NCBI RefSeq assembly: GCF_040718835.1
Contig: NZ_JBFEFG010000267.1
Coordinates: forward strand, 310,001 to 374,000
DNA: 64,000 nt
Source of the DNA: Bremerella sp. JC817
Lineage (GTDB): Bacteria; Planctomycetota; Planctomycetia; Pirellulales; Pirellulaceae
Direction of reading: 5' to 3'
Position 1 is the stretch's first letter. Each line of letters opens with the position of its first letter. Under the pieces are notes generated by a model. The model made no database searches. It saw only the letters and a program-made list of their open reading frames with translations, and was not told the origin of the DNA. This document shows positions 40,373 through 49,022 of the stretch, in pieces. The translations under genes and the position numbers were made by a program.

Positions 40373-43270
40373 TCAAGTTACGGAACGTCCATCCTTAAGT
40401 AACCCGAGAGTATCTCGACGGGCAGTCAAGAGTGCGGGGCTTAATGCTGCCAACAGGCACATTCCCAGGGTAATGCCAAAGCCGATGGCCAATTGTCCCC
40501 ACGGGATGACCAGTGGCGTGACCAATCCTCCGCGCACATTGACATAGCGAGTCACTCCAGTCCCGCAATACCCGGCCATCACTCCGAAAGCGAGACTTAA
40601 TAGGCAAGCGGCCAAACCAATCAGAATAGCTTCCGCGAGGATCATTCTCAGCAGTCCCATTCTGGTGGTCCCCATTGCTCTGAGCACGCCCATTTCCCAC
40701 CGGCGTGCGCGAACGGAAGCAGCTACCGCATTGACAACACCCAGCGCGGTAACCGCCAGGGTGATTAACGGAAGCTGGCAAAGCGCCCAAATGATCCCGC
40801 TGGCACGCTTCTGCATTTCGGTTCTTACACCTTCCACCGATCGCATATCCACCGAAGGCGATCGGCCGCCGGGGCCAAACCCTCGGCCGCCGAACATTCC
40901 GCGCCCTTCCGCTGGCCCTTGAGGACTACGGTTTGGAACCGTGTCTGCATTGGCTTGGGCGATGCTCAGCAGGCTTTCCCGGATCTCGTCTTCGGTTTCT
41001 GTTCCTTCCAGGTTCATCCAGAAGAACATGTCCCGATTGATACCAAAGTCTGATCGAACTTGCTGGTATGGTGAAAACATCAGCCCTGCCGCGCGTCCTC
41101 CTCCCCGATTTCGCAAGCCGACTTTGCTCATCCAATGCCAGCCATCCATGTTAACGACACCGGCAATCTCATATTCGATCGGGTTCTTAGGATCACTGGA
41201 GGGCACCACCGCAAAACGGTCTCCGACGCCCAGTCCGCTCTCGCGCTGGAAGTGATCCGGCACCAGGCAATACCGGCCATTTTGAAGCTTGGTCAGAGCT
41301 TCGTCCCGATTCCCTTCCACGAATCGAAAATCAAACATCGGCTGAGCCCCCCCTAGGGCCATGTTCGCATCGATTCCAACCATCACGCAGTTGTCCTGAC
41401 GAGAGGCCGTAGCGCGAACCTCGGCACCGGTCACGTCGGTGGCAAACTTGACTTGCTCCGCAGCCAGAGGAATACACTGGTCGCTGACAACCCCAGGAAC
41501 CTTTCGTATCTCCTCGACGCCGCTCTCAGGCAGGCCGCTGGGACCAATCTTCACAATTAACTCCGGCGACCAGTCTCCTGGCAGAAAAGGCCCCAACATC
41601 GAATAGCCCCACGTCTGCATGGTGACAAACAGCCCCAATCCCAACGTTAAAGCAGCCGTAATCCCCAGGCTTCGCCACAAATTCGAGGAGAGTTGGTTGG
41701 AAAGAAGTCGCGGATGCACCCCCATCCCCCGCGCTAAGATTGGCGCAAGAATTAACTCAACCGTCGTTATCACTGCGGGAATAATCAGCAGAAAGCCTAA
41801 TGCCATTGAAACGCAGCCGATTGCCGCCGACGCAAAATATCGCAATGTGTCAGGCATGGGCACCAAGAACACCAGAGTCGGGTTGATCGCAATCAGAATC
41901 AGTCCGCCCAATGTCAACATCCACGGAAAGCGGCGAATGGGAACGTCGGCCTGGACGGCCATTGCTTCGAGGGGGCGAATTCGTGTAGCTTTCCAGGCCG
42001 GCAACAATGCCGCTGCCAGGGCTCCACCGAAAGCACACAGGCCCGAGAAAACGATACTCCATGTTCCCAACATGGCATCGGGCGCGACCATGTCAGGATG
42101 CCATTGGCGAAGGATCGCCAGCAGGCCCCAGCCGGCCAGCAGCCCGCCTCCCCAACCAATCAAGCCTAATGCGATGCTCTCAATCATCAGCATGATTGCA
42201 ATCTGCCCTTTGGTCATGCCAATCGCACGAAGCATCGCAAATTGGCGGATGCGTTCGTGAACGCCCATACTAAGGGTCGTGAAGATGATAAACAGGGCCG
42301 CCAAAAGCGACATGCCTGTTGCCGCATAGGCTTGGGAACGAACCCCTTCAAAGGTCGTGCTGTTGTCAATCTCTTGAGCGACATCCGCCAGCGTGTGCAT
42401 CTCGATGCCCGGTAGGCTCGACTGAAACCTGCCCAACCACTCCAACTTAAACGCCGTGCTGTCGGTTCCTTCGTGAAGGGACAGTCCCACAAAGTTCGCT
42501 TCCGGATCTTTACCCGTCAGTACGGCCGCCGTTTCCATCGAGACAAATAGAGCAGACGATGCAGGCCCACGGGTTAGGGCTTGGTCGCGCGAAGGGGGCA
42601 AGCCAATCCGAAAGCTAGGGCCAGGCAAATTCTGCGGCTGCTCGACGATCCCCACGATCGTTATCTTGTTTTCTGTTTGCGGCCCCATTCCTCCCAAGAG
42701 AACAGCGTCCCCCACTTCCACTTCCCAACTTTCAGCCGTGGCAGCCGTCAGCACCCCGACGAGTTGCCCTGCGTCATCCGCATTCAGCCATCGTCCACTG
42801 CGCAGTGGATGCACTGGCAGTCGGGCCTCGGTTCCCACCAGGGAAGGTCCAGCATTGAATCGACCAGGCCGAACCAATTCTCCCGGCACTATTTCACGCC
42901 GAGGAGCCGGAGATTCCTCGCGTTGTCGGGGCGGAGCCTCCGCTGGACGAATGTTGGCCCTGGTTTGAAAAATGGGCTCGGCGACGACCACTCTGGGATC
43001 ATCACGCAACTGCCCGACGACGCTCGCTGGCAAAGCAGCCTGTCCGAAGAGATCTGGAGCGGGCGGAAGAACGAGGATTTGGTATCGCCCAAGATAGCCT
43101 TCTTCAAACTCCTCGAATTTGCTGGCCAGCGCGTCGTATCCGCTGACGACCCAAACCACGATACATGCGGCTACGATAATCGAGAACGCGGTCAGAAAGA
43201 GGCGCCCCGGATAGCGACGCAAATAGGCCATCGTCAGCCAAACAACCACTTTGCATTCAGCAAGTGACAT
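40373..43270 (-). CDS. ABC transporter permease, two FtsX-like domains (MacB/LolC type)
   Basis: 965-aa inner-membrane protein. An N-terminal transmembrane helix (LFLTAFSIIVAACIVVWVVSG) is followed by a roughly 240-residue periplasmic domain. Next come three helices of the first FtsX core with RIRQFAMLRAIGMTKGQI (around residues 305-430), further helices, a second periplasmic domain, and a final FtsX core with RRWEMGVLRAMGTTRMGLL. Such permeases work with a cytoplasmic ATPase to move lipoproteins or lipids, or drive mechanical transport of substrates across the periplasm. The ATPase is encoded 19 nt upstream, so the pair forms one transporter. The periplasmic domain has a Pro/Arg-rich insert (APPRQREESPAPRRE). 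Confidence 0.93.
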   Translation of the reverse strand: MSLAECKVVVWLTMAYLRRYPGRLFLTAFSIIVAACIVVWVVSGYDALASKFEEFEEGYLGRYQILVLPPAPDLFGQAALPASVVGQLRDDPRVVVAEPIFQTRANIRPAEAPPRQREESPAPRREIVPGELVRPGRFNAGPSLVGTEARLPVHPLRSGRWLNADDAGQLVGVLTAATAESWEVEVGDAVLLGGMGPQTENKITIVGIVEQPQNLPGPSFRIGLPPSRDQALTRGPASSALFVSMETAAVLTGKDPEANFVGLSLHEGTDSTAFKLEWLGRFQSSLPGIEMHTLADVAQEIDNSTTFEGVRSQAYAATGMSLLAALFIIFTTLSMGVHERIRQFAMLRAIGMTKGQIAIMLMIESIALGLIGWGGGLLAGWGLLAILRQWHPDMVAPDAMLGTWSIVFSGLCAFGGALAAALLPAWKATRIRPLEAMAVQADVPIRRFPWMLTLGGLILIAINPTLVFLVPMPDTLRYFASAAIGCVSMALGFLLIIPAVITTVELILAPILARGMGVHPRLLSNQLSSNLWRSLGITAALTLGLGLFVTMQTWGYSMLGPFLPGDWSPELIVKIGPSGLPESGVEEIRKVPGVVSDQCIPLAAEQVKFATDVTGAEVRATASRQDNCVMVGIDANMALGGAQPMFDFRFVEGNRDEALTKLQNGRYCLVPDHFQRESGLGVGDRFAVVPSSDPKNPIEYEIAGVVNMDGWHWMSKVGLRNRGGGRAAGLMFSPYQQVRSDFGINRDMFFWMNLEGTETEDEIRESLLSIAQANADTVPNRSPQGPAEGRGMFGGRGFGPGGRSPSVDMRSVEGVRTEMQKRASGIIWALCQLPLITLAVTALGVVNAVAASVRARRWEMGVLRAMGTTRMGLLRMILAEAILIGLAACLLSLAFGVMAGYCGTGVTRYVNVRGGLVTPLVIPWGQLAIGFGITLGMCLLAALSPALLTARRDTLGLLKDGRSVT

Positions 43271-43289
43271 GAGAGCTGCTTTCGAGGAT

Positions 43290-44084
43290 TTAAGAGGTGG
43301 TGTTGACGACGTGCTGATAGTGCGAAGCTAGCGCCTCGGTATCTTGGAAGTCCGAGGTGGGAAAGTCTTGAATCAACTGACCATCTTTCATCACCAGAAC
43401 TCTCTTGGCCCAGATGGCCACCGAGGGTTCGTGAGTGACGACCGCGATGGTTCGCTTCTCCTGCTCGCAAAGATCTTTGAGCAGCTGGCAAATCGATTGA
43501 CCGGTTACTGAATCGAGACTTCCGGTAGGTTCGTCCGCCAGGATCAGTGCCGGTTGGGTAATCAATGCCCGAGCAAGGGCCACACGCTGTTGTTCGCCAC
43601 CACTCAACGCATCGGGGCGATGCTTTCGCCGTTGGCTGATACCTAAACGATCCAAAAGGGGATCCAACGTTGCCGAAAGTTCTGAGTGGCCGTCGGTGTA
43701 GGCAGGCAGAAGAATGTTTTCCTCGGCCGTCAACGTCGGCACCAGATTGAACGCCTGGAAGACAAGGCCAATGCGGCGACGGCGAAACTGGGTCAATTTG
43801 CGATCGCTCCAGCGCGAGAGATCGTATCCTTCGACGAGAACTTTCCCTTCATCCGCGGAGGTGAGGCCCGCACTGACATGCAGTAGCGTGCTTTTTCCTG
43901 ATCCGCTCGCCCCCATGATGGCAACGAACTCTCCTTGTTCGATTGTCAACGAAACATCGCGCACGGCTTCGACGACCGAGTCGCCTTGACGAAAACGTTT
44001 CGTGACACTTAACAGCTGCAGAGGTGCGGCTCCCGCAGTATTCAACGCGGCTGGTACCGGTTCCGTCGAGACAACTTCCGCCAT
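43290..44084 (-). CDS. ABC transporter ATP-binding protein (LolD/MacB type)
   Basis: 264-aa ATPase with Walker [10 protein letters not shown] (58-66), Q-loop in [18 protein letters not shown], signature LSGGEQQR (160-167) and Walker B ILADEP (181-186) followed by TGSLDS. These are the traits of the LolD/MacB branch, partners of FtsX-type permeases. It powers the permease encoded directly downstream. It lies 22 nt after the lipoprotein gene, so the three genes are probably one transcript. Confidence 0.95.
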   Translation of the reverse strand: MAEVVSTEPVPAALNTAGAAPLQLLSVTKRFRQGDSVVEAVRDVSLTIEQGEFVAIMGASGSGKSTLLHVSAGLTSADEGKVLVEGYDLSRWSDRKLTQFRRRRIGLVFQAFNLVPTLTAEENILLPAYTDGHSELSATLDPLLDRLGISQRRKHRPDALSGGEQQRVALARALITQPALILADEPTGSLDSVTGQSICQLLKDLCEQEKRTIAVVTHEPSVAIWAKRVLVMKDGQLIQDFPTSDFQDTEALASHYQHVVNTTS

Positions 44085-44106
44085 GGAATGAGACCTTGAA
44101 AGGGAA

Positions 44107-44574
44107 CTATTTCAAATTGATCGGAGGGATCACGTTATCTTGTTCAGTCACGACGATCGTCGTGACGGGTGTACCGGGATCGCGGTACCTGCCACGCAGC
44201 ATGTCGGGACCAAATGTCTCTTCGCCACCTTCGATTGTGATTTTGGGCCAAACGACGGTGATTGCATATTCCCCAGGAGGCGCGCCATCTCCGTCGGCAT
44301 TCGTGAGCACTGCGAACTTGCCATCATCCTGAACGATTGCATAAGGGAAAAGGTCACGGCCGCTCGCATCTTGCAGAGGTTCTTTGCGATGGAACGTTAA
44401 CTCGGCATGCGCAGCGGGCTTCCCATTGACGTGCAGCGTACCCTTGACCGGAAACACTTCGAGACGAGGCGGCTCGGCAGTACCACAGCCTGACATGCAT
44501 ATTAGTAGTAGAGCCCAAGCGACACGGGACAAACGCAGCCCCAACCTAGAATCTGGGGAACGAGAAAATACCAT
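44107..44574 (-). CDS. Lipoprotein of the ABC operon
   Basis: 155-aa lipoprotein: signal peptide with lipobox ICMSGC, then a beta-sandwich domain (FPVKGTLHVNGKPAAHAELTFH, later GEYAITVVWP and DMLRGRYRDPG) like the DUF1559-associated lipoproteins elsewhere in the window. ATG 44574 is chosen; a TTG at 44595 is in frame. It may be a substrate or partner of the transporter. Confidence 0.85.
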   Translation of the reverse strand: MVFSRSPDSRLGLRLSRVAWALLLICMSGCGTAEPPRLEVFPVKGTLHVNGKPAAHAELTFHRKEPLQDASGRDLFPYAIVQDDGKFAVLTNADGDGAPPGEYAITVVWPKITIEGGEETFGPDMLRGRYRDPGTPVTTIVVTEQDNVIPPINLK

Positions 44575-44718
44575 TTCGTTTATCGATCTCTGCAAATTAT
44601 TTCAGGTGGGAGGGCTGGCACTGGCAGTCTAGGTGACGAGCGAGCAGTGGCGATAAGCTTGGTTTACGCGATGTTCACGGCGGCAATTCGGCAAACGCAT
44701 GCGTCGATAGGAGACACT

Positions 44719-45654
44719 TTAATACGCCGCGATTGTTTCGCCACCGTCGCGGGAACTGAGAGAGATGAGAATCGAAAGCGCGGTCGTTTCGCTGATGAAC
44801 CGCACGCTTCCATCACATAGCCCGAACATCGCTCCACCGGGATGAAAGCTGTAAACGCCCTGGGTGTTCGATCGATTCATCGTGTAGTTGCCACCAGCAC
44901 CGGGCGGAACGCTCGCATTGCTTCCTCTCGCCGTCACCGACTGAAAAGAAGCCCAGCAGCCCCAAAAGGTTGGATTTGTCATTGAACTGTTGCTGGCCTG
45001 TTTCTCGCTGCCGATATAAAAATCAGGACGCCCAGCTTCTTCCGCAACCAAAATCGTGTTTGACAGCCCATCCGTGATTTCTGCAAGCTTAGTCACCGTA
45101 TTCACGATCTTTGGGGCAGCCGTATTACACGTTGAACAGCTAATTCCTGAGCCGGTATCTTGAATCTGATGAAACACAACATAATCTCCCGCGACTCCCG
45201 TCGAAGTCGCGCTTTGGCCTGCAGGTCCAATATCCATCGTACGCGGCCCGGAAGGAGATGACGGACAGAGATATGTGTCGACGGGAGTCGACGTAATAGC
45301 TTGGTTCTCTGACTCAAAAAAGCTCTTGCTTAAATCGAAATTGTCGTAGAGTGCCCGTTGTTCGACGTAAGGCAGTAACTTAAGTCCCCAGCCATGCCCG
45401 GTGTTTGGAGTGGTCGTGAACGACTGGCGATTGGGGAAACCATGGTAGGAATCCGCATAGTTGTGAAACGCCAGGACTACCTGTTTCAGATTGTTAGTGC
45501 ATTGCATGCGACGGGCTGCTTCTCGAGCCATTTGCACCGCCGGCAAAAGCAATCCCACTAAGATCCCAATGATGGCAATGACCACAAGCAATTCGACAAG
45601 CGTAAATCCTCCATTCTCCCGCGAGAGAGTGGAGCGCACTATCAGTTTCTTCAT
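44719..45654 (-). CDS. DUF1559 family prepilin-like protein
   Basis: 311-aa protein with prepilin signal GGFTLVELLVVIAIIGILVGLLLPAV, AREAARRMQCTNNLKQ, and the C-terminal HPGGAMFGLCDGSVRFI. First gene of the leftward operon leading through a lipoprotein to an ABC transporter. The third DUF1559 gene of the window; the others are not tied to a transporter. Confidence 0.92.
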   Translation of the reverse strand: MKKLIVRSTLSRENGGFTLVELLVVIAIIGILVGLLLPAVQMAREAARRMQCTNNLKQVVLAFHNYADSYHGFPNRQSFTTTPNTGHGWGLKLLPYVEQRALYDNFDLSKSFFESENQAITSTPVDTYLCPSSPSGPRTMDIGPAGQSATSTGVAGDYVVFHQIQDTGSGISCSTCNTAAPKIVNTVTKLAEITDGLSNTILVAEEAGRPDFYIGSEKQASNSSMTNPTFWGCWASFQSVTARGSNASVPPGAGGNYTMNRSNTQGVYSFHPGGAMFGLCDGSVRFISETTALSILISLSSRDGGETIAAY

Positions 45655-46265
45655 CCTGTGATATTTCTAAACGAGGTGTTGGTAAGCAACCCAGCCGACA
45701 TGTTTTCACAAATTGCGGCATCTGGGCATCTAAAGTCAAAAATGTGCGATCCTTTAGGCTTGGCAACAATGTGGGGTATTCGCTCCTCCGCAATTGCCGT
45801 ACCGGCCGTGAAAATCACCGCGTTCCCGCATGCGCGGGGCACGAATCAAACAGAAGACTTCGCCACCATTGAGCTAATAGCTAGATGGTTCGCATTAACG
45901 CCAATTGCTGGAAACGAGACTGATCTTGTTTAGAATCTAGATATGTCGCCTGAAGTAACATGGAAGTCACATGAATCGACATACTTCGTCGTTAATTCGA
46001 GGGCAGACGCCTTGCGGCAAGATATCGCCAATATCTCTGCGACTTGCCTGCTTTTGCTACGCAAATATTCGTAAGGACGAACCGTCCTGTGATCTTGTCG
46101 CTCGCATATCTCTGCGTTATCCGCTCTAGATTCCGGACGCGCCGAAACAGGGAACGAGTACTTATCAAAAGTGGTTTTTAGAGCTCACCTCTCGGTGATC
46201 AGATCAGACACAAAATCAGACATGTGAGCATTTCACGTCAAATCTAACTCACAGGCTTTCTGTGG
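45655..46265. other. Upstream region of the DUF1559-ABC operon, near the att repeat
   Basis: 611 nt without a supported gene; a 91-codon rightward frame (45658-45933) looks random. It holds a short hairpin AGGACG/CGTCCT near 46075, two copies of ATATCTCTGCG (near 46030 and 46105), and the ATCAGACAC/T pair at 46203 and 46215. It presumably carries the promoter of the leftward operon. Confidence 0.45.
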
Positions 46266-46326
46266 AAGTCCAAAGAAAAACCCACCTTGCCGTTGCGGCC
46301 AAGGTGGGTCGGATGGAGGCGGCGGG
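46266..46326 (-). repeat. Repeat B: 3' end of a tmRNA- or tRNA-like gene plus terminator (att site)
   Basis: Read leftward: CCCGCCGCCTCCA, then a hairpin and T-run. It aligns along its whole length with repeat A (40042-40103) apart from the loop, the closing pair of the stem and a 1-nt indel. The bases to the right are unlike any tmRNA, so this is again only the 3' tip. It marks the border between the DUF1559-ABC segment and the larger element to the right. Confidence 0.65.
46276..46308 (-). terminator. Terminator within repeat B
   Basis: Stem CCCACCTTG/CAAGGTGGG (46300-46308 with 46281-46289 read leftward), 10-nt loop, then TTTTTC. Confidence 0.85.
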
Positions 46327-46333
46327 CTTACGA

Positions 46334-46466
46334 TTTTTCTGATAAGACAAGAACCGGTCTCTGACCAAAAGCCTTGTCACAGCAGTGATTTACGTTAATT
46401 CTACCCGATTGGCAGATCGACGCTCAACTTGGCTTATCAGAAAAAATCCATCGAGTTATCAGAAAA
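46334..46466. repeat. TTATCAGAAAA repeats next to repeat B (candidate integrase arm sites)
   Basis: Three copies: an inverted TTTTTCTGATAAG at 46334-46346, CTTATCAGAAAAA at 46433-46445, and TTATCAGAAAA at 46456-46466. The first two match over 13 nt as inverted repeats. They sit immediately inside the element end, where tyrosine recombinases have arm-binding sites. Confidence 0.6.
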
Positions 46467-46658
46467 CGTGGGGTATCACGACACGGGTTCGAGGCACATC
46501 GCCTTGAACCCCTGCTGCGGATCTCTCTTGGCCTGAAAGGTTGACAACCGTGCGACCGGCAGAAGTTCGTCTTTCACGAACCTTCGCCTTGAGTGTTCGT
46601 GTTTTGCGAACTAAAATCATGTTGTGTGCCGATAACAACGACATGGAGAGCAGCACGG

Positions 46659-46997
46659 ATGCGGGTGATTTCGAGATCTCGTCTCAGGCAGTTATGGGAA
46701 AGCCCGAACTGTGGAGATTCCGAAGGCCCGTTGCAGGTTTGGTACACCCATGTCAGTGACAAGTCGGTGGCATGGCAAAACTGGTCAGATGTGAAGGCGA
46801 CCTTTGGAAATGCGGATCTGGTTGGCAACTGCGTTGTCTTCAACATCGGTGGAAACAAATACCATCTGATCACTCGAATCCTGTATCCAAGTCAGAAAGT
46901 CTTCATCCTCACGGTGATGACACACAAAGAATACGACATGGGCAAGTGGAAGGAGGATTGCGGCTGCTTCGCTCCTCCTCCCAAGAAAGCCAGATAG
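46659..46997 (+). CDS. higB: HigB-family toxin (mRNA interferase)
   Basis: 112-aa toxin. The core WQNWSDVKATFGNADLVGNCVVFNIGGNKYHLITRILYPSQKVFIL (about residues 38-85) and the final MTHKEYDMGKWKEDCGC match the HigB branch of RelE-like ribosome-dependent endoribonucleases, with a basic face and His/Tyr/Lys residues near the end. ATG 46659 has GGAGAG 8 nt upstream. The antitoxin gene follows after 83 nt. Toxin-antitoxin pairs near element ends help keep the element in the genome. Confidence 0.9.
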   Translation: MRVISRSRLRQLWESPNCGDSEGPLQVWYTHVSDKSVAWQNWSDVKATFGNADLVGNCVVFNIGGNKYHLITRILYPSQKVFILTVMTHKEYDMGKWKEDCGCFAPPPKKAR

Positions 46998-47080
46998 AGC
47001 GGAAACAACCCCTTACCCAAAACGCACCCTAGATCGTCAACCATTTGGTAAGAACGCAGGGCAGACGTAGGTGAGTGACA

Positions 47081-47512
47081 ATGACTACCAGTATTTCTCG
47101 ACGATTCAGAGGCAAAGTCCGAAACGACTACCTCGACCTGATCATGAAGTTTCCTCTGACTTCGATCCGCTCCAACGATGACCTCGAAGCGGCTCAGAAG
47201 GTGATGGACAGATTGCTCACCAAGGGAGATGTTTCGAGTGGTGAAGAACTGTATCTGGATGCTTTGAGCGACCTAATTGCAGCCTACGAAGATGATCACT
47301 ACGCCATACCCTCTGCATCAGATGCCGACATGTTGCGGCATCTGATGGAAGCGAAGGGGGTGAATCAGGCGGAATTGCATCGCAGCACAAAGATTCCCAA
47401 GTCCACGATTTCGGAGATTCTGAACGGCAAGAAGCCGTTTAGCCGTCAAATTATCGTGACGCTGGCAAGCTACTTTGGTGTGGAAAAGTCGATCCTTGCA
47501 CACAACCTCTAA
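47081..47512 (+). CDS. higA: HigA-family antitoxin (HTH)
   Basis: 143-aa antitoxin. The N-terminal half is helical (LTSIRSNDDLEAAQKVMDRLL) and the C-terminal half is a Cro/C1-type helix-turn-helix (LRHLMEAKGVNQAELHRSTKIPKSTISEIL). It should bind HigB and repress the pair's own promoter. ATG 47081 has AGGTGA at 6-nt spacing; a GTG lies 6 nt earlier in frame. The gene order toxin before antitoxin is usual for HigBA. Confidence 0.9.
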   Translation: MTTSISRRFRGKVRNDYLDLIMKFPLTSIRSNDDLEAAQKVMDRLLTKGDVSSGEELYLDALSDLIAAYEDDHYAIPSASDADMLRHLMEAKGVNQAELHRSTKIPKSTISEILNGKKPFSRQIIVTLASYFGVEKSILAHNL

Positions 47513-47539
47513 GGCATCCTCGTTGGAATCATTGGAAAG

Positions 47540-48772
47540 ATGACACGAAAGAAGCAAGTCAAGAAGACGAGTGAGTCCGCTGTCGGAGACGGATACTCTG
47601 ATGTGTTGGAATCGATGGTCGATCTCCTCGAATCCGCTCGTCGCCTTTCCGCCCGTGCCGTCAACTCGATCATGACCGCCACGTATTGGGAAGTTGGACG
47701 GCGGATCGTCGAGTTGGAGCAAGGCGGCGAAAAGCGTGCAGAGTATGGCGAGCTAGTTGTTAAGCAGCTTGCGGTCGATCTCACGAATCGATTTGGTCGA
47801 GGGTTTTCGTGGCGAAACCTGTATCAGATGCGTTCGTTCTTCGAGGCGTACCCGGACATTTTGCAGAAGGTGTCTGCACAATCTGAGAACCGAATTTTGC
47901 AGACACCGTCTGCAAAATCACAAGATTCGACAACAGAGGCACTTACGGTGCTTCCGTCGCTCTCTGCCTGCTTCCCCTTGCCTTGGTCGCACTACGTCAG
48001 GCTCATATCGATTGACGACGAGAATGCTCGGCGATTCTACGAGCAGGAGGCTCTGCGAGGCGGCTGGTCGGTGCGGCAATTGAAGCGGCAGATCGACAGC
48101 CAGTTCTACCAGCGAACCCTGCTGTCCAAGAACAAAGCCGCCATGCTTCGCAAAGGCGAGGAACCGCTGCCCGGCGATCTTGTCACGCCCGAAGAGCAGA
48201 TCAAAGATCCGTTCGTGCTAGAATTCCTCGACCTCAAGGACGAATACTCCGAACACGATCTCGAAGAGGCCCTCGTTCACAAACTGGAAGAGTTTCTACT
48301 GGAACTTGGAAGCGACTTCGCCTTCATCGGTCGGCAGAAGCGGTTGCGAATCGGAGATGAATGGTATCGCATTGACCTGTTGTTCTTTCATCGTAGGCTG
48401 AGATGCCTCGTGGTAATCGACCTGAAGATCGGCAAGTTCACCCACGCCGATTCCGGTCAGATGCACATGTACCTGAATTATGCCGCAGAACATTGGACGC
48501 ACGACGACGAGAATCCACCAGTCGGCTTGATACTGTGTGCAGAGCATGACGAAGCAGTCGCACGCTACTCACTCGAAGGATTGCCGAACAAGGTGATGGC
48601 AGGTGAGTACAAGCTGGCACTACCCGATGAGGCCCTACTGGTCGCTGAGCTAGAAAGGTCGCAACGTGAACTGGAACGCCAAGGCATCACCTTGGAAACT
48701 GAAGCCAAGCAAGCAACCGGGAAAAAGAAGGCAAAATCCGCTAAAAAGAGAAAATCCAAGAAGAAGTCTTGA
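47540..48772 (+). CDS. PDDEXK nuclease domain protein (DUF1016 type)
   Basis: 410-aa predicted nuclease. The N-terminal domain (residues about 20-190) has TYWEVGRRIVELEQGGEKRAEYGELVVKQLAVDL and FSWRNLYQMRSFF, as in DUF1016/YhcG proteins, which are recombinase- or nuclease-related. The C-terminal domain is a PD-(D/E)XK fold with Asp279 in YRIDLLFFH and Asp294-x-Lys296 in VVIDLKIGKF. A Lys-rich tail (KKKAKSAKKRKSKKKS) may bind DNA. It follows HigA by 27 nt. A role in DNA processing or defence is likely. Confidence 0.9.
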   Translation: MTRKKQVKKTSESAVGDGYSDVLESMVDLLESARRLSARAVNSIMTATYWEVGRRIVELEQGGEKRAEYGELVVKQLAVDLTNRFGRGFSWRNLYQMRSFFEAYPDILQKVSAQSENRILQTPSAKSQDSTTEALTVLPSLSACFPLPWSHYVRLISIDDENARRFYEQEALRGGWSVRQLKRQIDSQFYQRTLLSKNKAAMLRKGEEPLPGDLVTPEEQIKDPFVLEFLDLKDEYSEHDLEEALVHKLEEFLLELGSDFAFIGRQKRLRIGDEWYRIDLLFFHRRLRCLVVIDLKIGKFTHADSGQMHMYLNYAAEHWTHDDENPPVGLILCAEHDEAVARYSLEGLPNKVMAGEYKLALPDEALLVAELERSQRELERQGITLETEAKQATGKKKAKSAKKRKSKKKS

Positions 48773-48796
48773 GAGGTCTGCGAGGAGGGGAATGTG

Positions 48797-49021
48797 ATGG
48801 AGAATCTCGAAGAACGCTTCCCGGCTATTGCTGCTTGGATTCAGCACGGTTGGATTGAAATCGGCGATCAAGAATGGACTCGCTCCTCTGCTGTGGCTCA
48901 GGATTGCGGTGGCATGGTCTACGAGAACGAGGGCGGCAAGACCCTGACGGAGTGCCTCGAAGCCCTTGAGCGTGGCCTGCGTGAGCACATGAGGGAGCGG
49001 TGGGGCGACGAGTTCGAGTAG
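48797..49021 (+). CDS. Small hypothetical protein
   Basis: 74-aa acidic protein beginning with AAWIQHGWIEIG-type sequence (ERFPAIAAWIQHGWIEIGDQEW) and ending LERGLREHMRERWGDEFE. No recognised family. It is backed by a strong AGGAGGGG 6 nt before ATG 48797 and lies 24 nt after the nuclease gene. The gene convergent to it ends 1 nt later. Confidence 0.7.
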   Translation: MENLEERFPAIAAWIQHGWIEIGDQEWTRSSAVAQDCGGMVYENEGGKTLTECLEALERGLREHMRERWGDEFE

Positions 49022-49022
49022 A

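Noticed and set aside
45658..45933. 91-codon rightward frame upstream of the DUF1559-ABC operon
   Set aside because: Begins right at the start of the divergent DUF1559 gene and has random composition and no homology I recognise.
40042..46326. CRISPR or insertion-sequence explanation for the repeats
   Set aside because: Only two copies 6.2 kb apart with terminator structure, no spacer array, no transposase and no short terminal inverted repeats.
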